Virus record (IMG/VR): IMGVR_UViG_3300032282_004026 | Location: 1-63,608 of that record | Direction: 5' to 3' (one strand) | DNA: 63,608 nt | DNA from: a virus | Part shown: positions 54,600 to 62,906 of the stretch, in pieces | Layout of the letters: each line of letters starts with the position of its first letter | How positions within the stretch are numbered: position 1 is the first letter of the stretch | The notes under the pieces: model-generated | What the model saw: only the letters and a program-made list of their open reading frames with translations | The model's database searches: none | What the model was told of the DNA's origin: nothing | Translations under genes and position numbers: made by a program

Positions 54600-54988
54600 C
54601 TAGTTCTCTCTAAGATTAAATTGACTGACACCGGAGTCTCTGTGTTCTTTATTTTAAACATAACAGTTATATAAGCGTCATTATTTTCTGGGCTAAATCT
54701 AACTGCAACACCAAGAAGATCTACACGAGGTTCAAAATTAGCAATAGTATCACTTATAGTTCTCTCAATCATAGCAGTTAAGATTGGAGTAATTGGCTCA
54801 AATAATAAAGCCTTTACCTGACATCCGATATTACTTCTAAATGGTCTTTCATAGTTTCTGGTTAGAATTAAATTTCTTATAGACTGCTTAATAGAATTTT
54901 CATCGTAGCGCACCGTCACATCACGCGTTGCAGGATGTGGTAAGAAGTTAAAATCTAAATCTGTGTATGTTCTAGTATTACGTGCCAT
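54596..54988 (-). CDS. gp25: Baseplate wedge protein gp25
   Basis: A 130 aa protein (T4: 132 aa) with the gp25/TssE-like fold. Landmarks are SIKQSIRNLILTRNYERPF (residues about 32-50) and the strictly conserved EPR motif (residues 86-88 in ANFEPRVDLLGV). It anchors the sheath to the baseplate core with gp6 and gp53. The ATG at 54988 has no obvious ribosome site, but an AATAAATA lies just upstream. In T4 gene 25 is elsewhere; here it is placed between PAAR and gp6, as in aquatic T4-like phages. Confidence 0.96.
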   Translation of the reverse strand: MARNTRTYTDLDFNFLPHPATRDVTVRYDENSIKQSIRNLILTRNYERPFRSNIGCQVKALLFEPITPILTAMIERTISDTIANFEPRVDLLGVAVRFSPENNDAYITVMFKIKNTETPVSVNLILERTR

Positions 54989-54993
54989 ATTGT

Positions 54994-55001
54994 TATTTAT
55001 T
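54994..55001 (-). promoter_or_regulatory. Candidate late promoter AATAAATA at the gp25 start
   Basis: AATAAATA on the minus strand that ends 5 bases before the gp25 ATG. Its start point would fall at or next to the start codon, giving an mRNA with little or no leader. Confidence 0.4.
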
Positions 55002-55011
55002 TGAATTTATG

Positions 55012-55323
55012 TCATCCAGAAAAGACTCTTGCAGCACCTGAAATTATAATGTTATCTGAATACGTATCGCCAATTCTTCCAATTTTACTGCCACATGCTG
55101 AAACTCTACTAGAATAACTATTTAAAGTACTCATGTCTGGAACGCAGCCACCTTTAGGATGGGATCCTACTAAATCTCCATCAACGACGACTAGACCTCC
55201 CATAGCATAAACTCTTTGTTGACTAGGAGGTCCAGTGTTAGTAGTCATTGGAAATCTGCATTTCCATCCAGTACCATCTGGAGAAAATACAGAATCAGTT
55301 CCACTTCTAGCAACTGCAGGCAT
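55012..55323 (-). CDS. PAAR-repeat spike tip protein (gp5.4-like)
   Basis: A 103 aa PAAR-family protein. PAAR proteins form a metal-bound cone that sharpens the tip of the central spike. The sequence MPAVARSGTDSVFSPDGTGW, GGLVVVDGDLVGSHPKGGCV, and CGSKIGRIGDTYSDNIIISG shows the repeated short strands and the His and Cys residues typical of the metal site. The gene lies next to gp5, whose beta-helix it would cap. Start ATG overlaps the stop of the preceding gene (TAATG), and it precedes gp25 by 23 bases. Confidence 0.88.
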   Translation of the reverse strand: MPAVARSGTDSVFSPDGTGWKCRFPMTTNTGPPSQQRVYAMGGLVVVDGDLVGSHPKGGCVPDMSTLNSYSSRVSACGSKIGRIGDTYSDNIIISGAARVFSG

Positions 55324-55892
55324 TATATAGTTCCTTTAGCTAATAGAGCTTTAAACGCAGCTACTGCTGGTGGATATGTCCAATATATGTCTTGCAATAT
55401 TGTTACTGTTTCTTCTGTTTCACCCGGAGTAGTAGCAGAAGTATACTTTATCTTAATAGTATATGGCACATCGTATATGTATTTCACTGAAGGTGGTGAC
55501 CATTTTACAATAGAAAGATATGGTTCTTGAGTATTAGCTGGAAGAATCTTTAAAGACTTATCTTTCATAATGAATTGATAATACGCATCAACAAACACTC
55601 CCGTTGCACTACCAGAAATTCTAATAGTATCTCCAACTTTAGTAAAAGTAACACCTGTTACATCGGATTGCATTGATATTATTTTTGTTATAGTTACTGG
55701 CTCATATGTTACGCTTCCTTCGCCTGCAGGTATAGGCACAGCAAAACCAATGTCAACTGAAAATAAATCGCCGCCTTCATATACCCCATCTATAACATTT
55801 GCCGGTGGGCCTGCACCTTCTGGATCTGAATATCTACTTGCAATAAGTGGAAATCCACTCATATTGCTTTTTGTTATTTTAAGCTGCGCCAA
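55323..55892 (-). CDS. Virion-region protein between PAAR and gp5
   Basis: A 189 aa protein, mostly beta. It starts MAQLKITKSNMSGFPLIASR from TTG at 55892, overlapping the gp5 stop by 14 bases. An internal ATG at 55862 (MSGFPL) is the alternative start. The TTG has an AAGGA sequence about 10 bases upstream, which I judge slightly better. Features are ASRYSDPEGAGPPANVIDGV, SGSATGVFVDAYYQFIMKDK and QDIYWTYPPAVAAFKALLAK. It is placed where spike-associated proteins occur in other T4-like aquatic phages. Function unknown; a hub accessory is likely. Confidence 0.65.
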   Translation of the reverse strand: MAQLKITKSNMSGFPLIASRYSDPEGAGPPANVIDGVYEGGDLFSVDIGFAVPIPAGEGSVTYEPVTITKIISMQSDVTGVTFTKVGDTIRISGSATGVFVDAYYQFIMKDKSLKILPANTQEPYLSIVKWSPPSVKYIYDVPYTIKIKYTSATTPGETEETVTILQDIYWTYPPAVAAFKALLAKGTI

Positions 55893-58587
55893 GATTAGTC
55901 AATCCTTGAGAATGAGTCTTATCATTTAAGAATGTTAAAACTTGTTTTCTATTAGTACCAACGCTATTATGTCCAAGGTGAATCCAATTAATTCTCTTAG
56001 GATCTTTGCTACCATTAACGCCAGGATCTCTATATTCTAGTAATAACTGATCAATTGGTAATGTAGCAGCAAATTTTACAGCCCAGTCATAGTTAACTTT
56101 GTATCCATAATTACCACCAATGGATACGTCAGCAGCTGTGCCAATTAGGTGCGGAGAAAGAAGCACTGAGCCCGCGACAGGATCATTTCTAAAGCAAGAA
56201 GTTAAATACCAAGCTTTATCAACTGGTCCAACCATTTCATTAACTGGTCCAAGTATATTAACGCATAAACCTTTTAAATTACATACAATTTCTTGTACTG
56301 AATATACTTTTCCATTCTTCCAGTTAACAGTGCTAATGGTTCTACCCTTTGTTAGTTTACCCATAGTCCATTTATAACCAGTCGAATCTGTGTAAAGAAC
56401 ATAAGATTCTGGGAAAGAAGTCATACCAGAAATTATGTCGCAATCTACAGAACTTGCTATTTTCTTATTTTCTGGAGCAGGAGTACTTTCCACGGCTACG
56501 GCTTTATCGCTAGTAGTTGGAGTTGCTCTTTCTTCATGATATTTTTTAGCTTTCGGATCTTCATTTTCTTCTGGAGTTTCATATGAAAGTTCTTCTTCAA
56601 GATTACGTGGAGGAGGTTTCAATTGCTCAAATGTACGAGAATTCTTAGTGCCTTGAGAAACTGCACCTGGTAAACCAGCAGCAGAAGCACTATCTGCTCC
56701 TTCAGCAAGATGCACAGTAGAACCTTCAATCTTAGCTTCACCTCCAGCATTAGCATGGAATCCACCAGAAGATGTAAGTTTATTAGCGCCATCTGCTGTG
56801 ACATTAAAGTCTGAATTAGAATCCATTTTTATATTGGCGGCGCTTAATTTAAATTCACCACCAATACGCATTGACAAATCATTTGCAACGCTAATATCTG
56901 CATCACCTGCCATATTAATCTTAGTATCACCAGTAACGTCAATGAAAGCATCTGCTTCTACTAATATTCGAGCTGTTCCATTAACAGTCACATTGCAATC
57001 ACCACCAATAAATACGTATCCATTTCTTTCCATTATGTAATAGCCATCACCAACTATACGATTAACCTGTGAACCATTAGCGTCAATTTCAGTATATGTG
57101 CCTTTACGATGATACATATGAATACGTTCATTTTCTGGCGTATCGTCGAATTCTAGTAAATGACCAGATTCAGTTTCCATAACTTTATTGTATGGATACC
57201 TAGCATTAAAAGGAATATCTGGTTGAGACCACTCAAATCCATTAGCAGTCTCTACACCTTCAAGACGTTTTTGATCTTTGTATTCAACAACTGTTCCAGT
57301 GATTTTTCCACGTGCTAATCTATTAGTATCTGGCTCTCCAATATAATTGCGAAGAGGATACTTCATATTAGGATCGTTAAATCCATTCACTAAATTCTTC
57401 TGACGATCTTTAGGTAATCCGTTTTCGGCAATGGGCACTGATTGAACGTCTTCTCCTTTATTAGTACTCTTATCTGTTTGTTCTGGAGTAGGAGAATCAT
57501 CGCCAAGAAAATATTTGTAATACCCACGCTTTTTATTATATCCACCACCATCATTACCAACAGCTCTTAGTGCTTTTTCAAAATAACCGGGATCTGTAGG
57601 ATCTGCTGAAACTCTACGCTTCATGTATTGTACTGTAACTGCAGCAGAAACAGCATAATCTGTATTAAGTAAATCAGGTTGAGATAAAATATCTACGCCA
57701 GTTAGTTTTGCATATATGGCATAATTGCTTCTACCAGTTATCTGTATGAAGCCTCTTCCATAAAATTTGCCACCATCACCGGGTTGATTATTTCCAAGAG
57801 ATCTTCCGTTATTTTCTGGAGCATATACCAAATCGAAGAATGATTCTCGGGTGCCTTTCCACTTAGCATATTTTTCAGCTAGGTCTGGCTTATTTCCAAA
57901 TGTATAACCAAACACTTTCATTAGTGAAGCTGCTGAAGAATAATAATATCCTTCTGCCTGTGGAACACATCCACTTTCTCCCATAGCAATTGCTAATATA
58001 GCAGCTCTTCCGTATTTGCCCTTTATTCCCTGTCTATCCATTTCAGCATTTAATGCATCAATTCCGGGCTTTGCTCGTGGCGAAGGAGGTGGAACTGCTT
58101 TAACTTGAGTTGCAGTAGAATCTGTAGAAGAAGCAGGAGAAGGATTTGGTTGTGTACCGGTAGTAACTGGATTGCCACTTCCATCAGTGACAACAGAACC
58201 AGATCCATCAGTAACTACATTTCCTGCAGGAGTAGCTTCTACTTTTGGAGGTTTAATGTCAATCGAAATGCTATCATCTTCATCATCATCGATTGCCTTA
58301 CTTTCGTCTTGAGGTATTCCACCAATACTACCCAATATAATTGGTTGCTGATGTTCAGCATCTCTAAACATAATAACAACCCAAGTACCTTCTACAACTC
58401 CAACTGGTGCAACGCCAATACCATTCATTGCAGCGGAAGTTACGGGTTGCATTGGATATGCCCAAGGCAAATCTTCTGTTGGTAGTATAGTCTTATCGTG
58501 TGTATGTAAACCAACGACTCTAACTTGGCATCTACCAAGTTTCAAAGGATCTTTTCTATTTTCTATGCAACCAGTATATAAATTCAT
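55879..58587 (-). CDS. gp5: Central spike / hub lysozyme gp5 with GH19 and M15 domains
   Basis: A 902 aa protein (T4 gp5: 575 aa). Residues 1-95 are the OB-fold of gp5 (RKDPLKLGRCQVRVVGLHTH, GTWVVIMFRDAEHQQPIILG). Residues about 178-365 are a GH19-type muramidase/chitinase-like domain, with Glu204 in GESG and the signature FYGRGFIQITGRSNY. Residues about 430-640 are the triple-stranded beta-helix (repeats such as DAFIDVTGDTKINMAGDADI). Residues about 720-900 are a Peptidase_M15-like domain with SPHLIGTAADV (His813, Asp820) and NWIHLGH (His870). The spike pierces the outer membrane and opens peptidoglycan. T4 uses a different lysozyme fold. The gene follows gp27 by 2 bases. Confidence 0.92.
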   Translation of the reverse strand: MNLYTGCIENRKDPLKLGRCQVRVVGLHTHDKTILPTEDLPWAYPMQPVTSAAMNGIGVAPVGVVEGTWVVIMFRDAEHQQPIILGSIGGIPQDESKAIDDDEDDSISIDIKPPKVEATPAGNVVTDGSGSVVTDGSGNPVTTGTQPNPSPASSTDSTATQVKAVPPPSPRAKPGIDALNAEMDRQGIKGKYGRAAILAIAMGESGCVPQAEGYYYSSAASLMKVFGYTFGNKPDLAEKYAKWKGTRESFFDLVYAPENNGRSLGNNQPGDGGKFYGRGFIQITGRSNYAIYAKLTGVDILSQPDLLNTDYAVSAAVTVQYMKRRVSADPTDPGYFEKALRAVGNDGGGYNKKRGYYKYFLGDDSPTPEQTDKSTNKGEDVQSVPIAENGLPKDRQKNLVNGFNDPNMKYPLRNYIGEPDTNRLARGKITGTVVEYKDQKRLEGVETANGFEWSQPDIPFNARYPYNKVMETESGHLLEFDDTPENERIHMYHRKGTYTEIDANGSQVNRIVGDGYYIMERNGYVFIGGDCNVTVNGTARILVEADAFIDVTGDTKINMAGDADISVANDLSMRIGGEFKLSAANIKMDSNSDFNVTADGANKLTSSGGFHANAGGEAKIEGSTVHLAEGADSASAAGLPGAVSQGTKNSRTFEQLKPPPRNLEEELSYETPEENEDPKAKKYHEERATPTTSDKAVAVESTPAPENKKIASSVDCDIISGMTSFPESYVLYTDSTGYKWTMGKLTKGRTISTVNWKNGKVYSVQEIVCNLKGLCVNILGPVNEMVGPVDKAWYLTSCFRNDPVAGSVLLSPHLIGTAADVSIGGNYGYKVNYDWAVKFAATLPIDQLLLEYRDPGVNGSKDPKRINWIHLGHNSVGTNRKQVLTFLNDKTHSQGLTNLGAA

Positions 58588-58589
58588 TG

Positions 58590-59852
58590 TTATGCGCTCA
58601 GGTTAACTAATACAGAATTCTTAACGATTTCCATATTACATGTATGATTTTCACGTGTAATTGTATGGCTTATAGCAGATATTAAATATTTGCCAGAAAG
58701 AATCTTGTCTCTTGGATCTTGATCATCTTTGGTAATCTGTGTAGCTTTTGGTAAATACAAATCAATTACTCTTCCTACAGTATAGTCTGTTCTTCCATAC
58801 ACTTGAATATTAACCTTATATTTAGAAAGATTTTGGAAGAAAGAAATTCTCTTCTGCTGAAACTTAAATGATGTTGCATCACCGTAATTAGTAAAATTAC
58901 CGTAATACTTTGGCATAAACATTTGAGCACTTTGAGCATTTGCTAAAGTGTACTTAGAATATGCTGGATTAGGATTTAAAAGCGTATCAGGTTTAGGATC
59001 CTTCTTTACACTATAATCTTTTACTGTATATTTTTTAGTAGTAATATCATATGTAATAAGTCTAGATTTCATTCTACCAGATTGAATATCATTCATATAA
59101 TCTGTCAATACTGGAATGCTAATATCAAGAATTCTCTTAAAATCTTCTTGCGGATCTCTAGTATTACCAGTTCCAGACGCATCAGGTGTTCGTGTATAAT
59201 TGTCTTTAATAAATTTATGAGAAGGTTCAGATTTTAATATTTCATTAATTGAACGGAAGTTAAGCCCATCTCTGTTTTCATAAAACAAATATGAAGGAGA
59301 ATAAGCAACACTTAAAGCAGCATCGCACAAATAATTTAAGCACTTCACTGGAGACCAAAAGTTAGCAGTGAACTTAGTAGAATTAGATGTCTGTTCTACA
59401 TTAAGCTTTTTAGTAGTCTTCAATCCTTTTTCGCCAAGTATAGTTGAAGCTAATTCATTAATCTTACCGTCAAAAGTCTTACTAATTTTCATATTAGCAT
59501 CGACTAAAAAATCTGAAGATATACATTTAAGCGCATAAACTACTTCTCGCTCTTTAGTATATTCACGATCAGTAATCTTATAAACGTAAAAACGTCCTTT
59601 AATAGGAACATCTAATGATGGAGTTACTACATCAATGTCGACAAACTCTTCTCCGACAAATGGAAATATATTAATATAATCTACAGATTCTCTCAATACA
59701 ATAGTCATTGTAGTGAATGGCGAAAACATATCTTCATAAATTTCAATCATTGAAACTTGATTAGTTACGTTTGCAGCTTGGCCGTTCAAAGAATTAATTT
59801 GAACTTCTTTTATCTGTATATCACCAGCAAATTTTAAACCTGAAGTTGCCAT
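58590..59852 (-). CDS. gp27: Baseplate hub protein gp27
   Basis: A 420 aa hub protein (T4 gp27: 391 aa) with the VgrG/gp27 tube-like fold. Features: the N-terminal QIKEVQINSLNGQAANVTNQ, IEIYEDMFSPFTTMTIVLRE and EEFVDIDVVTPSLDVPIKGR, then YVYKITDREYTKEREVVYAL. The C-terminus LSGKYLISAISHTITRENHT CNMEIVKNSV is typical of hub subunits. It forms the trimeric collar that holds gp5, so direct adjacency to gp5 (2-base spacing) matches partnership. In T4 the gene is not next to gp5; in aquatic T4-like phages it may be. ATG at 59852. Confidence 0.85.
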   Translation of the reverse strand: MATSGLKFAGDIQIKEVQINSLNGQAANVTNQVSMIEIYEDMFSPFTTMTIVLRESVDYINIFPFVGEEFVDIDVVTPSLDVPIKGRFYVYKITDREYTKEREVVYALKCISSDFLVDANMKISKTFDGKINELASTILGEKGLKTTKKLNVEQTSNSTKFTANFWSPVKCLNYLCDAALSVAYSPSYLFYENRDGLNFRSINEILKSEPSHKFIKDNYTRTPDASGTGNTRDPQEDFKRILDISIPVLTDYMNDIQSGRMKSRLITYDITTKKYTVKDYSVKKDPKPDTLLNPNPAYSKYTLANAQSAQMFMPKYYGNFTNYGDATSFKFQQKRISFFQNLSKYKVNIQVYGRTDYTVGRVIDLYLPKATQITKDDQDPRDKILSGKYLISAISHTITRENHTCNMEIVKNSVLVNLSA

Positions 59853-59853
59853 A

Positions 59854-60645
59854 TTATGGTGTTACTAAATTTTGGAATTCTTTAACAAATTGATCAATTA
59901 AATTCTTTGAAATTAATTTAATTCTACGCTTGCTTTCATTTTCTCTTATTTCGTATTCCTCATTAGTAACAGGATGATATTCATCATTCAATTTAAAACC
60001 ATTTGTTGGAACATTAAAATTGGTCACGGTCGTATAAACATTCTTGCCAAGTGTTTCATCGTAACGTATACCATTTAATGAAACTAAATCACCAGGAGAA
60101 AATCTTCCATAGTCTAACAATATTACTGCTACATTAGTTGTAGAATCTATTGATTCGATTCTAGCATTTGCGTATGGATAGTTGGTAATAAAATCATGTG
60201 TTATTTCGCGCTGATTTTCTAAAAGATTAGTAGTGTATCCAAACTTAATAAGAGGTGTTACGGTAGAAGGCAGTTTTAATGTAGCAACTCCTTCTACAAC
60301 TATGCCATTACGTTCATAGTGATGAACGTGTTCTGGAAAATCATATTTTTCTGCGATGTATTGGCGTAGCTCATATTCAGACATTGGAAAATCGCGAAGA
60401 TAATCATAACGCTCATTTGCTAGCATTATAACCCAATGGAGTTCTGGATCACCGTATACTTTCTCGGCAATAATCTCAGGTGTTTCACCTTCTTGAATAT
60501 CGTATTCGTCATAGATAGTTACATTCTCTAAAATCTGCTTTCTTATTCTGACATTAGTAGTAATATCAGTTAAGACTTGAAGAGTAGTAGATGTATTATC
60601 CTGAGGAAAGTCGTAGAATATTTTTGGAAATTGATTAAAATACAT
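59854..60645 (-). CDS. gp53: Baseplate wedge protein gp53
   Basis: A 263 aa wedge protein (T4: 196 aa). The first 100 residues are gp53-like: MYFNQFPKIFYDFPQDNTST, NVRIRKQILENVTIYDEYDI, and a LysM-like EGETPEIIAEKVYGDPELHW with VIMLANERYD. The later DFPEHVHHYERNGIVVEG and the C-terminal beta domain ending NESKRRIKLISKNLIDQF are extensions common in aquatic phages. It joins the wedges to the hub and sits between gp27 and gp48. The stop is one base from the gp27 start. Strong identification. Confidence 0.95.
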   Translation of the reverse strand: MYFNQFPKIFYDFPQDNTSTTLQVLTDITTNVRIRKQILENVTIYDEYDIQEGETPEIIAEKVYGDPELHWVIMLANERYDYLRDFPMSEYELRQYIAEKYDFPEHVHHYERNGIVVEGVATLKLPSTVTPLIKFGYTTNLLENQREITHDFITNYPYANARIESIDSTTNVAVILLDYGRFSPGDLVSLNGIRYDETLGKNVYTTVTNFNVPTNGFKLNDEYHPVTNEEYEIRENESKRRIKLISKNLIDQFVKEFQNLVTP

Positions 60646-60646
60646 T

Positions 60647-61867
60647 TTAAGTAAATTTCTCGATAAGTTCCTTTGACAAAAGCATAAGTTCTTTAAATGT
60701 CAAGGTGATGTTAATTTGAGTTGGCATACCATCTGCAAATGTACTGAATACTCCATTTGGCGTATAATTAACGTTCATTTCTGTTAATACACATGATGTA
60801 TGACGATGAATATTTAAGTTTTCTTGAGTACCCTTATAATACACAATATCAAACTCAGATGGATAAATGTATAAAAATCCAGTAGTATCTTTAAATTCCG
60901 GATGCATATGATATTTAAATGCACGAATAATATTCAGTACATTTCTTGCTTCGGTTGATGATTTTGGAGCAAACTGATAATCAAAACTGAATGTTCTAAA
61001 ATCCACATTCTTAAATGCTTGTTCTTTCTTTGGGTTTGCAGCTAATCCAGTTGCAATTCCCATCTCTTTACCCATTGGACCCGAATTAAGTGCCATTGCA
61101 GTTACTACATCTCGCACTAAACCGCCACTACGTTTAATATCACCATCTTTATCTAAAGCGCGTCCGATTTCTTCAGCGCCTTTTGCTAGTGCAGAAAATG
61201 CTGCAGTATCCTCTTCTCCCCAAGAAGCAGAATATCTCGTGTTAAGTTGATTGGGAATATATAGTGCGATTGCAGTCTTTAGTCTTTTCTGAGGACGAGT
61301 AAATTTAACATCCTTTTCTTCTGCTGGTGCTACTTCACCGTTATTCACATTAGATGAAATTACTGATGCACCGACAGCTCCAACAGCAGCACCTGCAACT
61401 CCACCTCCACCTGCACTTCCTCCCAGCGCGCCTATTACCGTACCACTAGCACCACCAGCTACTGTACTTGCCGCAATAGCTTGCTTACTAGTAATTTTCT
61501 GTCCAATTAAAGCACCTCTTTCATTTCGTTGAACTCCTTCAACTACTTGAGCACCTTCACCGCCATTTGCAAGTACTCGAGAATCTACTGAAACGTTAAT
61601 ATAAAAAACTACTCGATTGTTACCATACTCTTCACTTGACATCAAGTCTTCTGGATATGACATTCCAGTTAAAGAATACTTGCTCGAGTCAAATGAAGTT
61701 GCAGTGTAATTTGGCTTAAAAGCATCTATGCTTTTACCTGATTGAGGCGTACTACTAGAATATGAACCCAAAACACCGCCAGCGCCCGATGCACCAGATA
61801 GTCCATTTGGGAAAGAATTTGCTATAGCATCTGTGCCTGAATTGGAGAAGTCGTCTGGGTATTCCAT
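60647..61867 (-). CDS. gp48: Baseplate tail-tube cap gp48-like protein
   Basis: A 406 aa tube-fold protein (T4 gp48: 364 aa). The C-terminal half shows the gp48/gp19-type strands: VDFRTFSFDYQFAPKSSTEA, RNVLNIIRAFKYHMHPEFKD, FLYIYPSEFDIVYYKG and CVLTEMNVNYTPNGVFSTFA with DGMPTQINITLTFKELMLL. Residues about 130-171 are a glycine-zipper hydrophobic stretch (VAGGASGTVIGALGGSAGGG, then GVAGAAVGAVGASVI). The protein caps the hub and starts the tube. It is the first gene of the minus-strand baseplate operon and is read from a perfect TATAAATA at 61904-61911. Confidence 0.85.
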   Translation of the reverse strand: MEYPDDFSNSGTDAIANSFPNGLSGASGAGGVLGSYSSSTPQSGKSIDAFKPNYTATSFDSSKYSLTGMSYPEDLMSSEEYGNNRVVFYINVSVDSRVLANGGEGAQVVEGVQRNERGALIGQKITSKQAIAASTVAGGASGTVIGALGGSAGGGGVAGAAVGAVGASVISSNVNNGEVAPAEEKDVKFTRPQKRLKTAIALYIPNQLNTRYSASWGEEDTAAFSALAKGAEEIGRALDKDGDIKRSGGLVRDVVTAMALNSGPMGKEMGIATGLAANPKKEQAFKNVDFRTFSFDYQFAPKSSTEARNVLNIIRAFKYHMHPEFKDTTGFLYIYPSEFDIVYYKGTQENLNIHRHTSCVLTEMNVNYTPNGVFSTFADGMPTQINITLTFKELMLLSKELIEKFT

Positions 61868-61875
61868 AATGGTGG

Positions 61876-61883
61876 TATAAATA
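61876..61883 (+). promoter_or_regulatory. Late promoter TATAAATA (plus strand)
   Basis: Perfect TATAAATA on the plus strand, 29 bases before the gp4 ATG at 61913, in the divergent region facing the minus-strand promoter. Confidence 0.7.
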
Positions 61884-61903
61884 TAAGAGGGTTATAGTAT
61901 ATT

Positions 61904-61911
61904 TATTTATA
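61904..61911 (-). promoter_or_regulatory. Late promoter TATAAATA (minus strand)
   Basis: Perfect TATAAATA on the minus strand, 36 bases before the gp48 ATG at 61867; an overlapping AATAAATA lies at 61900-61907. It heads the baseplate operon. Confidence 0.7.
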
Positions 61912-61912
61912 G

Positions 61913-62347
61913 ATGTTTCATAAGAGAAAATATGTTCCGCTATTTCCAGAAAAGTACGCTGGTGACCCATCAAATGTGATCATGCGATCAAGTTGGGAAA
62001 CCAGATTTGCTATCTGGTGTGATAAGAATCCACAAATAATAAAATGGAGTTCTGAAGAAACAGTTGTACCTTATGTCTCGCCTATAGATGGTAGAATGCA
62101 TAGATATTTCGTGGATTTCAAAATACAGACCTCAAATAATAAAACATATCTCGTGGAAATAAAACCAGCGAAACAAACACTTCCACCCGAAGGAACTAAG
62201 AAAACAAAGAAGTTTTTACTTGAAGCTAGTAATTATTTAGTAAATCAGGCGAAGTGGGAATATGCTAGGAGATATGCTAGAGATAGAAACTGGGAATTCA
62301 TAATTATAACTGAACACGAATTAGGATTAACGTATGGCAAAGGATAG
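61913..62347 (+). CDS. gp4: Head completion protein gp4
   Basis: A 144 aa protein (T4: 150 aa). Family landmarks are EKYAGDPSNVIMRSSWETRF, AIWCDKNPQIIKWSSEETVV and PYVSPIDGRMHRYFVDFKI, then KTYLVEIKPAKQTLPP. The pattern D-F-x-I ... V-E-I-K-P resembles the PD-(D/E)xK nuclease-like core, and gp4 is needed to complete the packaged head before tail joining. First gene of the rightward unit, ATG at 61913. Its last codons overlap the next gene by 14 bases. Confidence 0.95.
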   Translation: MFHKRKYVPLFPEKYAGDPSNVIMRSSWETRFAIWCDKNPQIIKWSSEETVVPYVSPIDGRMHRYFVDFKIQTSNNKTYLVEIKPAKQTLPPEGTKKTKKFLLEASNYLVNQAKWEYARRYARDRNWEFIIITEHELGLTYGKG

Positions 62348-62906
62348 CCTACAAACAATTTTTGAGAAGAATAAGTTCGATAAATCTATCGCGCTAAAGT
62401 CACAGACGTGGTTTCAACAGCAAACCACTCTATTAGCAAGAAAGAGAATCGATCATAAAAAGCTATTCTCTCAAGAAAAGATAACTAGTAATATAGTTCC
62501 TGGAAAACTTTATATGTTTTTATATGATGCAAAACATAAAGATACACTTCCATATTACGATAGATTCCCGTTAGTGTTCCCCTATCAAAAAGTAGAAGGT
62601 GGATTTATGGGATTAAACATGCACTATCTTCCTTACTATTATAGGGTCCAATTAATGACAAGATTAATGCAGTTTGCTTCTAGTAAAACCTTAGACGAAA
62701 ACACTAAAATGAGATATTCGTGGGCGTTAATTGCCGGTGTATCAAAATTCAGACTTGCCGAAGCTTGTATTAAACATTATTTAGCAGATCATGTTCGTTC
62801 AATGTTTATTGAGATCCCAGGAGATAACTGGCATACAGCAATGATGTTACCGGTAGAAAAATTCACAGTAAATAAGACAAGAGTGTGGGGAGATTCTCTT
62901 AAATGA
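62334..62906 (+). CDS. Conserved virion-region protein, possible gp2-type DNA-end protector
   Basis: A 190 aa protein starting MAKDSLQTIFEKNKFDKSIA. The core GKLYMFLYDAKHKDTLPYYD, RFPLVFPYQKVEGGFMGLNM and HYLPYYYRVQLMTRLM, and the end CIKHYLADHVRSMFIEIPGD followed by MMLPVEKFTVNKTRVW are conserved in T4-like aquatic phages. In those genomes the gene beside gp4 is sometimes annotated gp2 (DNA end protector), but similarity to T4 gp2 (274 aa) is not evident to me. It overlaps gp4 by 14 bases and the next gene by ATGA, so the three form one operon. Confidence 0.6.
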   Translation: MAKDSLQTIFEKNKFDKSIALKSQTWFQQQTTLLARKRIDHKKLFSQEKITSNIVPGKLYMFLYDAKHKDTLPYYDRFPLVFPYQKVEGGFMGLNMHYLPYYYRVQLMTRLMQFASSKTLDENTKMRYSWALIAGVSKFRLAEACIKHYLADHVRSMFIEIPGDNWHTAMMLPVEKFTVNKTRVWGDSLK

